Shown here: in pieces, positions 17,447-25,454 of the stretch
Layout of the letters: each line of letters starts with the position of its first letter
Position numbering within the stretch: the first letter of the stretch is position 1
Origin: Saccharothrix australiensis
GTDB lineage: Bacteria; Actinomycetota; Actinomycetes; Mycobacteriales; Pseudonocardiaceae
Assembly: GCF_003634935.1 (NCBI RefSeq)
Contig: NZ_RBXO01000001.1
Coordinates: 6,783,501 to 6,847,500 of the forward strand
Length of the DNA stretch: 64,000 bases
Direction of reading: 5' to 3'
Program-made: the position numbers and the translations under genes
The notes under the pieces: model-generated
Database searches by the model: none
What the model was told of the DNA's origin: nothing
Seen by the model: only the letters and a program-made list of their open reading frames with translations

Positions 17447-18151
17447 ATGCCAGAACGCGTGTACCCGTCGGTGATCGCCGCGGCCAAGCTCCTGTTCCGC
17501 GTGCTCGATCTCCGCATCACGGTGGACGGGGCGCGTCACGTGCCGATCACCGGCGGGGCCGTGTTGGCGAGCAACCACGTCAGCTACCTGGACTTCATCT
17601 TCGCGGGCCGCGGGGCGTTGCCGTCCCGCCGCCTGGTCCGGTTCATGGCCAAGCACGAGGTGTTCGAGCACCGGGTCTCCGGGCCCCTCATGCGTGGGAT
17701 GCGCCACATCCCCGTGGACCGCTCGGCGGGGCAGGAGTCCTACCAGCGGGCGCTGGCCGCGCTGCGGGCCGGTGAGGTGGTCGGCATCTTCCCGGAGGCC
17801 ACCATCAGCCGGTCGTTCACCGTCAAGGACGTCAAGAGCGGAGCGGTGCGCCTGGCCGCCGAGGCCGGCGTGCCGCTCCTGCCGACCGCGGTGTGGGGCA
17901 CCCAGCGGCTGTGGACGAAGGGCCGGCCCAAGAGCCTGACGCGGCGGCACGTGCCGGTGACGGTCGTCGTCGGCGAGCCGATCGAGCCGACCACCGACGA
18001 GGCCCTGCGCGCCCGGATGCAGGAGCTGCTCGACGAGGCACAGTCCCGCTACCCGGAGCCCGGCGAAGGCCAGTGGTGGCACCCGGCGCACCTCGGCGGC
18101 ACCGCGCCGACCCCGGAGGAAGCGGCCGCCCTGGACGCCCACCGCCACTGA
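17447..18151 (+). CDS. plsC: 1-acyl-sn-glycerol-3-phosphate acyltransferase (PlsC family)
   Basis: 234 residues. Acylates lysophosphatidate in membrane phospholipid synthesis. Block I NHVSYLD (catalytic HX4D, about residues 43-49), block II around RFMAKHEVF, block III FPEATISRS (substrate phosphate binding) and block IV VPLLPTAVWGTQ are all present. There is no strong N-terminal membrane helix; association with the membrane is presumably peripheral. A second PlsC-family gene is found at 58568-59269, so one of them may have another acceptor or lipid specificity. Confidence 0.87.
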   Translation: MPERVYPSVIAAAKLLFRVLDLRITVDGARHVPITGGAVLASNHVSYLDFIFAGRGALPSRRLVRFMAKHEVFEHRVSGPLMRGMRHIPVDRSAGQESYQRALAALRAGEVVGIFPEATISRSFTVKDVKSGAVRLAAEAGVPLLPTAVWGTQRLWTKGRPKSLTRRHVPVTVVVGEPIEPTTDEALRARMQELLDEAQSRYPEPGEGQWWHPAHLGGTAPTPEEAAALDAHRH

Positions 18152-18171
18152 CCCGCGCGGCCGCGAACCCC

Positions 18172-18219
18172 GCTCTGTCGGTGCCGCGTGGGACAATGGA
18201 ACCGGGGGCCGGAGGCCAC
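18172..18219. repeat. 48-bp intergenic repeat, copy 1
   Basis: A 48-nt element containing CGTGGGACAATGGA and GGGGGCCGGAGGCCAC, repeated 103 nt further on with only a few differences. Both copies lie in the 244 nt between plsC and smc. The 3' part (GGCCGGAGGCC) is self-complementary, so transcripts could form a small hairpin. Confidence 0.7.
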
Positions 18220-18274
18220 ACCCGAACCACGCCGACGCCGCAAGGGCGAGCAGCCCGCCGAGCACCGCCCCACC

Positions 18275-18322
18275 GTTTTGTCGGTGGCCCGTGGGACAAT
18301 GGACTCGGGGGCCGGAGGCCAC
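18275..18322. repeat. 48-bp intergenic repeat, copy 2
   Basis: Second copy of the element at 18172-18219, in the same orientation. Differences are limited to the first few bases, one base-shift around GCC/CGC and two bases after CAATGGA. Genes plsC (ends 18151) and smc (ends 18396) converge on this region, so the repeats may act as transcription terminators or be relics of a small dispersed element. Confidence 0.7.
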
Positions 18323-18395
18323 GCGGCTTCGGAAACCCCGGCGCCCGACCACCCCCGGCACGGCACCCCGTCGAACGGGTTGCGACCCGCCGCGA

Positions 18396-21300
18396 CTAGG
18401 ACTCCGCCCGCCCGTCCCCATCCGCGCCGGCGCTCGACCCGGCGGCTCCCGCACCCGATCCCACCGCACCCGATCCCACCGCGCCGGCAGCCGACCCGAC
18501 CACACCGGACCCGGCCGCACCAGCGCCCGCATCCCCGGCCGGCGCGGCGGGCCGCAGGTTCTCCCGCCCCCGCAGGCGCTGCGAGATGACCTGGCTGATG
18601 CCGTCACCCCGCATCGACACGCCGTACAACGCGTCCGCGATCTCCATCGTCGGCTTCTGGTGCGTGATGATCAGCAGCTGCGACCGCTCCCGCAACTGCT
18701 CGAACAGGCCGATCAGGCGGTGCAGGTTGGTGTCGTCCAGGGCCGCCTCGACCTCGTCCATCACGTAGAACGGCGACGGCCGCGCCCGGAAGATCGCCAC
18801 CAGCATCGCCACCGCCGCCAGCGACTTCTCGCCACCGGACAGCAGCGACAGCCGCTTGACCTTCTTGCCCGGCGGCCGGGCCTCCAGCTCGATGCCGGTG
18901 GTCAGCATGTCGTCGGGCTCGGTCAGCACCAGCCGGCCCTCGCCACCGGGGAACAGGACCTTGAACACGACCTCGAACTCGCGCGCCACGTCCTCGTAGG
19001 CCGACGTGAAGACCTCCAGGATCTTGTCGTCGACCTCCTTCACGACGGTCAGCAGGTCGCGCCGCGTGGCCTTGATGTCCTCCAGCTGGTTGGACAGGAA
19101 CTTGTACCGCTCCTCCAGCGCCGCGAACTCCTCCAGCGCCAGCGGGTTGACCTTGCCCAGCAGCGACAGGTCGCGCTCGGCGCGCTTGGCCCGCCGCGCC
19201 TGGGTCTCCCGGTCGTACGGGATCGGCTGCGGCGCGGTGACGGCCTCGCCGCGTTCCTTCGCGGCCTCGTACTCGGCGATCTCGGCGGGCGACGGCGGGA
19301 TGCGCACGTCGGGCCCGTACTCGGCGACCAGGTCGTCCAGGCCGATGCCGAAGTCCTCGGCGACCTTGGCCTCCAGCTGCTCGATGCGCAGCCGCTGCTC
19401 CGCGCGCAGCACCTCGTCCCGGTGCACGGCGTCGGTCAGCTTCTCCAGCTCGACCGACATCTCCCGGACCAGGTTGCGCACCTGGACCAGGTAGGTCTCG
19501 CGCTGCGCCTTGCGCTCCTGCGCGACGTCGCGCTCCCGCGCGGCCCGCGCGAGGGACTCGGCGATCCGCTCCAGCGCGACCTCGCCGCCCCGGACGACGG
19601 CCTTCGCCACGACGGCGCCGCGAGCACGGGCCGCGTGGGCGCGCTGGGCGCGTTCGCGCGCCTCCCGCTCCGCCCGCGCCGCCCGGCGCAGCCCGTCCGC
19701 CTTGCCCTGCAACGCCCGCGCCCGCTCCTCGGCGGTCCGCAGGTGCAGCCGGGCGTCGACCTCGCCCTGGCGCGCGGCGGCCAGCTCGGCGGCGGCCTGG
19801 TCGCGCTGCGCGGTGTCCGGCTCGTCCTCCAGCGGCTGCTCCTCGGCGACCAGGAGGCGCTCCTCCAGCTCGCCCAGCTTGAGCAGGTTCTCCTCGCGCG
19901 CCGCCTCGACCTTCGCCCGCTGCGCGCGCACGCGCTCGACCTCGGCCTCCGCCGACCGCACGGCCGCCGCGAGCCGGTTGAGCCGTTCCGAGGACCGGGC
20001 ACGCCGCACCTTGGCCTCGTTGAGCTGCTCCTTCAGGGCGTTGACCTCGGTGCGCCGCGCCTGCTGCTCGGCACGCGCGCCCTCCAGCGCCGCCGCCGAC
20101 CGCTCCAGCGCCCGTTCGGCGAGCGCGAGCCGCTCGGCCGCCTCGTCCACGGCCGCCTGCACCTCGATCACGCTCTGGCTGCGCCCGGAACCGCCGACCG
20201 CCCAGTCCGCGCCGAGGACGTCGCCCTCGCGGGTCACGGCCCGCAGGCCGGGGTCCGCCTCGACCAGCGCCCGCGCGGTGGCCAGGTCGTCCACCACGGC
20301 CAACCGGTCCAGGGCCCGGTGCAGGGCGGGGCGCAGCGCCTCGGGCGCCTGCACGAGTCCGACCGCCCACCGCGCGCCGTCCGGCAGGGCGGGCGGCGCG
20401 GGCGGCGGCGCGACGGGCGCGGCGTCGCCGATGAGCACCCCCGCCCGGCCGGCGTCCTGCTCCTTCAGCAGCTCCAGGGCGGCCACCGCGTCCTGCCCGG
20501 ACGCCACGGCCACCGCGTCGGCGACCGGTCCCAGCGCCGCCGCCAGCGCCACCTCGTACCCCGGCTCGACGGTGAGCAGCGCGGCGACGGACCCGAGCAG
20601 GCCGGGCAGCCGGGACGCCAGCAGCGCGCCCGCGCCGTCCTTGCGGGTCAGGCCGAGCGAGAGGGCGTCGACCCTGGCCCGCCACGACGCGATGTCCCGC
20701 TCGGCGGTCCGCTCGGCCCTGACCAGCTCCTCCACCCGGCCGCGGGCGGCGGCGTCCGCCTCCACCGCGAGCCGGTGCCGCTCGTCGAGCCCGACGTCGT
20801 CCTCGTCCTCGGTGCCGGTGACCTCGCGCGCCTCGGCCAGCTCCGCCGCCGCCACCTCGGCGCGCTCCACCGCCTCCGCCAGCGCGACCGACATCCGCTC
20901 GATCTCCTCGGCGGTCGCGGACGTCTTCGACCGCAACGCCTCCACCTGCCCGGACAGCCGGGCCAGGCCCTCGCGCCGGTCGGCGATCGCCCGCACGGCC
21001 GCGAGGTGCGCCTGCTCCGCCGCCGACACCACGCGCTCCAGCTCGGCCCGCGTCTCCACGGCCTCCGCCAGGCCGACGCGGGCCTCCGTCACGCCGTCCT
21101 GGAGTTCCTGCTCCAGCAACGCCGTCTGCTCGGCCTCGGCCTCCAGCTCGTCCGGGTCGCGCCCGCCGCGCGGCGCGTCGACGGCCGCCGACAGGTGCCG
21201 TTCGCGTTCCACGGCCAGCCGCACCGTGCCGCGCAGCCGCTCCTCCAGCGCCGACAGCCGGTACCAGGTGTCCTGGGCGCGCTGGAGCTTCGGCGCGTCG

Positions 21301-22133
21301 GCCGCGACCTGGTCCTCCAGCTCGTTCTGCTGCGCCTGCGCCTGCTGGAGGGCGTGCTCGACCTCGGTGCGCCGGGCGCGGGCCGCCGCCTCGTCCTGCT
21401 CCTCGCGGGCCAGCGCCGCGCGCCGCGTCACGAGGTCGTCGGCCAGCAGGCGCATCCGCGCGTCCCGCAGCTCGGACTGCACGACCTGGGCCCGGCGCGC
21501 GATCTCGGCCTGCTTGCCCAGCGGTTTGAGCTGGCGGCGCAGCTCGGCGGTGAGGTCGGTGAGGCGGGTCAGGTTCGCCTGCATCGCCTCCAGCTTCCGC
21601 AGCGCCTTCTCCTTGCGCTTGCGGTGCTTGAGGACGCCGGCGGCCTCCTCGACGAACGCCCGCCGCTCCTCGGGCTTGGACTCCAGGATCGCGGCGAGCT
21701 GGCCCTGGCCGACGATCACGTGCATCTCGCGGCCGATGCCGGAGTCCGACAGCAGCTCCTGGATGTCCATCAGGCGGCACGAGCTGCCGTTGATCTCGTA
21801 CTCGGTCGCGCCCTCGCGGAACATCCGGCGGGTGATCGACACCTCGGTGTACTCGATCGGCAGCATGCCGTCGGCGTTGTCGATGGTCAGCGTCACCTCG
21901 GCGCGCCCGAGCGGCGCGCGACCGGAGGTGCCGGCGAAGATGACGTCCTCCATCTTGCCGCCGCGCAGGTCCTTCGCGCCCTGCGTGCCCATCACCCAGC
22001 GGAGCGCGTCGAGCACGTTGGACTTGCCGGACCCGTTCGGGCCGACGACGCACGTGATGCCCGGCTCGAAGCGCAGCGTGGTAGCCGAGGCGAAGGACTT
22101 GAAGCCCTTCAGCGTCAGGCTCTTGAGGTGCAC
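18396..22133 (-). CDS. smc: Chromosome segregation protein SMC
   Basis: 1245 residues; ATPase of the SMC-ScpAB condensin. Walker A GPNGSGKSNV at residues 31-40, a long first coiled coil, a hinge domain around 500-660, a second coiled coil, the ABC signature LSGGEKSLAA near 1097 and Walker B FYVMDEVEAALDD near 1120-1132. GTG start. The last about 50 residues are a low-complexity Ala/Gly/Ser tail (repeats of GAGAAGS type) not needed for the ATPase fold. The acylphosphatase gene lies immediately upstream on the same strand, as in other actinobacteria. Confidence 0.96.
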   Translation of the reverse strand: MHLKSLTLKGFKSFASATTLRFEPGITCVVGPNGSGKSNVLDALRWVMGTQGAKDLRGGKMEDVIFAGTSGRAPLGRAEVTLTIDNADGMLPIEYTEVSITRRMFREGATEYEINGSSCRLMDIQELLSDSGIGREMHVIVGQGQLAAILESKPEERRAFVEEAAGVLKHRKRKEKALRKLEAMQANLTRLTDLTAELRRQLKPLGKQAEIARRAQVVQSELRDARMRLLADDLVTRRAALAREEQDEAAARARRTEVEHALQQAQAQQNELEDQVAADAPKLQRAQDTWYRLSALEERLRGTVRLAVERERHLSAAVDAPRGGRDPDELEAEAEQTALLEQELQDGVTEARVGLAEAVETRAELERVVSAAEQAHLAAVRAIADRREGLARLSGQVEALRSKTSATAEEIERMSVALAEAVERAEVAAAELAEAREVTGTEDEDDVGLDERHRLAVEADAAARGRVEELVRAERTAERDIASWRARVDALSLGLTRKDGAGALLASRLPGLLGSVAALLTVEPGYEVALAAALGPVADAVAVASGQDAVAALELLKEQDAGRAGVLIGDAAPVAPPPAPPALPDGARWAVGLVQAPEALRPALHRALDRLAVVDDLATARALVEADPGLRAVTREGDVLGADWAVGGSGRSQSVIEVQAAVDEAAERLALAERALERSAAALEGARAEQQARRTEVNALKEQLNEAKVRRARSSERLNRLAAAVRSAEAEVERVRAQRAKVEAAREENLLKLGELEERLLVAEEQPLEDEPDTAQRDQAAAELAAARQGEVDARLHLRTAEERARALQGKADGLRRAARAEREARERAQRAHAARARGAVVAKAVVRGGEVALERIAESLARAARERDVAQERKAQRETYLVQVRNLVREMSVELEKLTDAVHRDEVLRAEQRLRIEQLEAKVAEDFGIGLDDLVAEYGPDVRIPPSPAEIAEYEAAKERGEAVTAPQPIPYDRETQARRAKRAERDLSLLGKVNPLALEEFAALEERYKFLSNQLEDIKATRRDLLTVVKEVDDKILEVFTSAYEDVAREFEVVFKVLFPGGEGRLVLTEPDDMLTTGIELEARPPGKKVKRLSLLSGGEKSLAAVAMLVAIFRARPSPFYVMDEVEAALDDTNLHRLIGLFEQLRERSQLLIITHQKPTMEIADALYGVSMRGDGISQVISQRLRGRENLRPAAPAGDAGAGAAGSGVVGSAAGAVGSGAVGSGAGAAGSSAGADGDGRAES

Positions 22134-22222
22134 CGGGGCAGCCTACCCGTGCGCCACCCGATCCCGTGGCGGACGCGCTGACCTGCCGCGATCACCTCCG
22201 ACCCGCGCCGAGGGGAGGGCGG

Positions 22223-22519
22223 TCAGCGCTCCACGAAACCGGTCAGGCCGCCGCGGGCCTCCGACCAGCGTTCCACTACTGAGTCCACCCGACCGGGGGT
22301 ACGCCCGGAACGCAGCGCGTCCAGCAGCGAACGGCACGCCTCCTCGGTCCCCTCGGCGTTGACCTCGACCCGCCCGTCACGCAGGTTCGACGCGCTGCCG
22401 ACAAGTCCCAGCTCAAGCGCCCTGGCACGGGTCCACCACCGGAATCCGACGCCCTGCACGTGCCCGCGCACCCAGGCGGTGAGGCGTACCGCCCGCTCTG
22501 CTCCAGTCACTCCAACCAT
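22223..22519 (-). CDS. acyP: Acylphosphatase
   Basis: 98 residues, family length. Hydrolyses carboxyl-phosphate bonds. The diagnostic [16 protein letters not shown] contains the catalytic Arg of the phosphate loop, and the catalytic Asn lies in [20 protein letters not shown] 22519 taken as start; an in-frame GTG three codons later is equally possible. It sits 89 nt upstream of smc on the same strand, a long-known neighbour pair, and is divergent from the CAP-domain gene with 37 nt between. Confidence 0.9.
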   Translation of the reverse strand: MVGVTGAERAVRLTAWVRGHVQGVGFRWWTRARALELGLVGSASNLRDGRVEVNAEGTEEACRSLLDALRSGRTPGRVDSVVERWSEARGGLTGFVER

Positions 22520-22556
22520 CCCGACATTTCACCCGTTAGTGGTACGGTGCGCGACC

Positions 22557-23279
22557 GTGACTGCACGGCGCGGTAACCGATCCGTCATGGGCGGACTCGT
22601 CGGATTGCTCCTCGGAGCCGCCGGTGCGACCGGTGTGGCCTTCGCCGGCCCCGAACAGCTCGCCCCGTTCGTCGCGCCCACCACAGCACAGCGGGCCCAC
22701 GGCGACAACACGGGCGTCGGCGGTGTCGGCGGGGTCGGGATGCCCGCGGGCTCCCCCGAGCCGACCGCGACCGCGCCCACGACGACCGCGCCGCCCGCCA
22801 CCACGACCACCGGAACGACCACGACCACCACCACGACCGAGACCACGACGACCACCACGACCGCGGCGCCCACCACGACGACCACGACCACCGCCGCGGA
22901 GGTGCCGCCGGCGTCCGGGGCGCAGCGGGTCGTGGACCTCGCGAACGAGGCACGCGCCGCCGCCGGCTGCGCCGCGCTGGCGGTCGACGAGCGGGCCGTG
23001 AAGTCCGCCCAGGGCCACAGCGACGACATGGCGGCCCGCGACTACTTCTCGCACGACACGCCGGAGGGCGTGGACTTCGCCGCCCGGATGCGCGCGGCGG
23101 GCCACCCCGCCCCGGGCGGCGAGAACATCGCCAAGGGCCAGCGCACGCCCGAGGCGGTCATGAAGGCGTGGATGAACTCCGACGGCCACCGCCGCAACAT
23201 CCTGAACTGCGAGTTCACCACGATCGGCGTGGGCCTGGCCACCGACGGCTGGTACTGGACCCAGAACTTCGGCTGGTAG
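22557..23279 (+). CDS. Secreted CAP/SCP-domain protein with Thr-rich linker
   Basis: 240 residues. Signal peptide at about 10-30 (MGGLVGLLLGAAGATGVAFA), a long Thr/Pro-rich low-complexity linker (about 65-120, runs of TTT), then a CAP domain of the bacterial YkwD type: VVDLANEARAAAGCAALAV, HSDDMAARDYFSHDTPEG with the conserved His/Glu region, GENIAKGQRTPEAVMKAWMNSDGHRRNIL and IGVGLATDGWYWTQNFG. It probably spans the wall through the linker. The precise function of bacterial CAP proteins is not known. GTG 22557 follows an ill-defined binding site. Confidence 0.88.
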   Translation: MTARRGNRSVMGGLVGLLLGAAGATGVAFAGPEQLAPFVAPTTAQRAHGDNTGVGGVGGVGMPAGSPEPTATAPTTTAPPATTTTGTTTTTTTTETTTTTTTAAPTTTTTTTAAEVPPASGAQRVVDLANEARAAAGCAALAVDERAVKSAQGHSDDMAARDYFSHDTPEGVDFAARMRAAGHPAPGGENIAKGQRTPEAVMKAWMNSDGHRRNILNCEFTTIGVGLATDGWYWTQNFGW

Positions 23280-23353
23280 CCGTGGACGACACCACGGCCC
23301 CGCCGCTCCATCGACACCACGGCCGAGCCGTGCATCCGACAGGGGAGATCGCG

Positions 23354-23878
23354 TTGACCGAGGGGCTGTACGAGGCGCCGGAACCCGACCGCCGCCGCCC
23401 GCGCGTGTCGCCGAACATCCTGCTGGCCGCCTCCGGCGTGGTGGTGGCGACGATCTTCGCGTCCATCGCCTCGATCGCGGCCGGGTCGCAGCACGCCGCG
23501 CCCGCCAAGCCGATCCCGCGCGAGGACGTCGTGTCGCGCAACTCGCTGACCACCGCGCCGAGCACCACGACGGCGTCGGTGGCGGTCACCACGACCGCCG
23601 AGACGACGACGTCGACCGGCGGGACCACCACCACGACGACCACCACCACGCCCAAGCGGACCCGCGTGACGACGGTGACCCGCGCCGACGGCACCACCAC
23701 GACCACCACCGTCGAGGAGCCCCAGCAGCCCCAGCCACCCCAGCCGCCGAACCCGACCCCCACCGTCGCGCCCACGTCCACGGACGACCCGCCGACCAAG
23801 CCGACGACGACCTCGGACACCTCGACTCCGACCACCACGACACCCCCGACCGGCGCCTCCTCCTCGTCGACCGGCTGA
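23354..23878 (+). CDS. Membrane-anchored Thr/Pro-rich surface protein (first of two)
   Basis: 174 residues from a TTG at 23354, chosen because AGGGGAG (23341-23347) is well spaced; an in-frame GTG at 23282 lacks such a site. A short charged cytoplasmic N-terminus, one membrane helix (about 20-45, ILLAASGVVVATIFASIASIAAG), then an extracellular tail almost wholly Thr, Pro, Ser, with one ordered island KRTRVTTVTRADGTTTTTTV. Such tails are often O-mannosylated in actinobacteria (known for related proteins, inferred here). No family assigned. The neighbour at 24020 has the same architecture. Confidence 0.65.
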   Translation: MTEGLYEAPEPDRRRPRVSPNILLAASGVVVATIFASIASIAAGSQHAAPAKPIPREDVVSRNSLTTAPSTTTASVAVTTTAETTTSTGGTTTTTTTTTPKRTRVTTVTRADGTTTTTTVEEPQQPQPPQPPNPTPTVAPTSTDDPPTKPTTTSDTSTPTTTTPPTGASSSSTG

Positions 23879-23972
23879 GGCCAAACGACCACCTCACGCG
23901 GGGGTGACGGACCACCACACGAAGGGGTGGAGGGCCGGGCCAACGATGAGGAGGCCGCCGTGCGCCGCCGAT

Positions 23973-24002
23973 AACCCGGACACCCGACCATCCGTCCGGG
24001 TT
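23973..24002. terminator. Hairpin between the two Thr-rich genes
   Basis: AACCCGGAC (23973-23981) and GTCCGGGTT (23994-24002) form a perfect 9-bp stem with a 12-nt loop, about 95 nt after the stop of the first gene and just before the ribosome binding site of the next, so it may attenuate rather than end transcription. Confidence 0.45.
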
Positions 24003-24019
24003 GCCCACAGGGAGGTGGC

Positions 24020-24517
24020 GTGCCAGAGGAAGCCCAGCAGAAGTCGCCGAAGAGGAAGAGGAAGGTCCCGACGGTGGCGCTGCTCGCCGGCGGTGGCGCG
24101 GTCGTCGCCACGGTGGTGGCCGCGCTCGCGTCGGTGCTGGTCGGCGGCGACGACGCCCCCGCGCCGGAGGCGGTGCCGCCACCGCCTCAGGTCGAGGTCC
24201 AGGCGTCGGTCAGCACGTCGGTCCGGGTGGCGGACGGCCGGACGTCCACGGTGGTGATCACGGTGTCGACGCGCCCCTCGCCGTCGAATGCCGCCGATGC
24301 CGTCGCGCCGAGGGCCGAGGAGCCGCCGGCCGCCGCGGTGACCACCACCGCGCCCGCGCAGGCCCGGCAGCCGACGACGACCCAGCCGCAGAGCAACCCG
24401 CCGACCTCGTACGGGCCGATCCCCGACCCGCCGTCGTCCTCCACCACCGCGCCGACCACGAGCCCGCCGCCAACCACACCACCCCACGAGGAAGAAGACG
24501 ACGACGAGGAGCCCTAA
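24020..24517 (+). CDS. Membrane-anchored Thr/Pro-rich surface protein (second of two)
   Basis: 165 residues; GTG 24020 with GGGAGGTGG just upstream. A basic cytoplasmic stretch KSPKRKRKVP, one membrane helix (about 18-40, VALLAGGGAVVATVVAALASVLVG), then an extracellular Pro/Thr/Ser tail that ends in an acidic run (EEEDDDEEP). A short ordered segment SVRVADGRTSTVVITVST resembles the TRVTTVTRADG island of the preceding gene, which suggests a duplication with later divergence. No known domain. The three consecutive Thr-rich products (22557-24517) look like a small cell-surface module. Confidence 0.65.
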   Translation: MPEEAQQKSPKRKRKVPTVALLAGGGAVVATVVAALASVLVGGDDAPAPEAVPPPPQVEVQASVSTSVRVADGRTSTVVITVSTRPSPSNAADAVAPRAEEPPAAAVTTTAPAQARQPTTTQPQSNPPTSYGPIPDPPSSSTTAPTTSPPPTTPPHEEEDDDEEP

Positions 24518-24576
24518 CCCCCGCCCTTCTCGCCCTCCACTCCCCCATCGCCCCTGCACGCGCCTCGCGAGGCCGC

Positions 24577-24649
24577 GTCGGGTTGTCGCGCCTGATTTCC
24601 CGCCGATCACGCCCTTCGATCGGCGGGAAATCAGGCGCGACGGCCCGAC
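24577..24649. repeat. Long perfect inverted repeat (24-bp core, 32-bp stem with G-U pairs)
   Basis: Arms 24585-24608 and 24618-24641 are exact reverse complements (24 bp) around a 9-nt loop. The stem extends outward: GTCGGG (24577-24582) pairs with CCCGAC (24644-24649) across two T/G positions that would be G-U pairs in RNA. It lies between the convergent Thr-rich gene (ends 24517) and the AAC(2') gene (ends 24703) and is likely a bidirectional terminator, although it is far longer than needed and has no U-tract. Confidence 0.75.
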
Positions 24650-24702
24650 AAAATGGCGGCCGAGCCGCCGCGACGAAGTCGCGGCAATCCAACACAGCCC
24701 AC

Positions 24703-25230
24703 CTACCACACGTCCCCGCCGCGCCAGTCGCACGCCAGCGGGCCGCTGAGGTCCACGTCGGCCGTCACCGGCAGCACGAAGACGCCGCCGTCGTCCTCCT
24801 CGGTGCGCTCCGGGCCGCCGGGCGCCAGCACCGAGGTCGGCCCGAGCCACCGCCGCCACCCGCGCGCCGCGTAGAAGTCCACCGCGTCCTCCGCCGCACC
24901 CAACGCACCCAGCTCGTACGCGCCGCGCACCACGTCCTCAAGGGCCGTCATGACGGCCGCGCCGTGCCCGCGCTTGCGGCGGTCCTCCCGCACCGCCACG
25001 GCTTCCACGTAGCCCGTGCGCCACGCCCGGCCGCCGTGCACCAACCGGCGCTGCACCACGGAGCCGTGCCCGACGAGTTCGTCGCCGTCCCACACCAGCG
25101 CGTGCACGCCGCCCAGCGCGTGCTCCCAGTCCTCGTCGCTGAACTCGCCGTCGAACGCGGCGTCGCACAGCTCGCGCGCCTCCGCGAGCACCGCCGGTTC
25201 CACATCGGACGTGTGCGCCGTGATGATCAC
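24703..25230 (-). CDS. aac(2'): Aminoglycoside 2'-N-acetyltransferase, AAC(2')-I family
   Basis: 175 residues. A GNAT enzyme that acetylates the 2' amino group of kanamycin/gentamicin-type aminoglycosides with acetyl-CoA. Nearly all conserved blocks of mycobacterial AAC(2')-Ic are recognisable: DWEHALGGVHALVWDGDE, VVQRRLVHGGRAWRTGYVE, VAVREDRRKRGHG (acetyl-CoA loop), VVRGAYELGALG, ARGWRRWLGPTSVLAP, DDGGVFVLP and the C-terminal ACDWRGGDVW. GTG 25230 is preceded by GGGGGAGGAC. In mycobacteria it is an intrinsic chromosomal gene also proposed to act on cell-wall amino sugars; the same may apply here. Monocistronic. Confidence 0.88.
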   Translation of the reverse strand: MIITAHTSDVEPAVLAEARELCDAAFDGEFSDEDWEHALGGVHALVWDGDELVGHGSVVQRRLVHGGRAWRTGYVEAVAVREDRRKRGHGAAVMTALEDVVRGAYELGALGAAEDAVDFYAARGWRRWLGPTSVLAPGGPERTEEDDGGVFVLPVTADVDLSGPLACDWRGGDVW

Positions 25231-25454
25231 TGCTGTCCTCCCCCGAGGGTGACCGGTCCTCTGACCGCCACCGCCGACCGCTCGGGACCCGCGGTCGCCC
25301 GGCGTGCGCCGGCGCACGGTCCCGTGATGGACAACGACCGGGTCACCCCCGAAGTGCCCGTCGCCACCCCGCGCCGACGCGACGCGGATCACAAAATGAT
25401 CATGTCACGACGAGCCTCGCCCCCTCGCTCCACTCCTGACGAGAGGACGGGGAC

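Noticed and set aside
18291..22181. A very long open frame opposite smc (and similar ones opposite pyc, recG and ppk)
   Set aside because: Such antisense frames arise because the third-position G/C bias suppresses stop codons on the other strand; they are Arg/Pro/Gly-rich, match no family and have no ribosome binding site.
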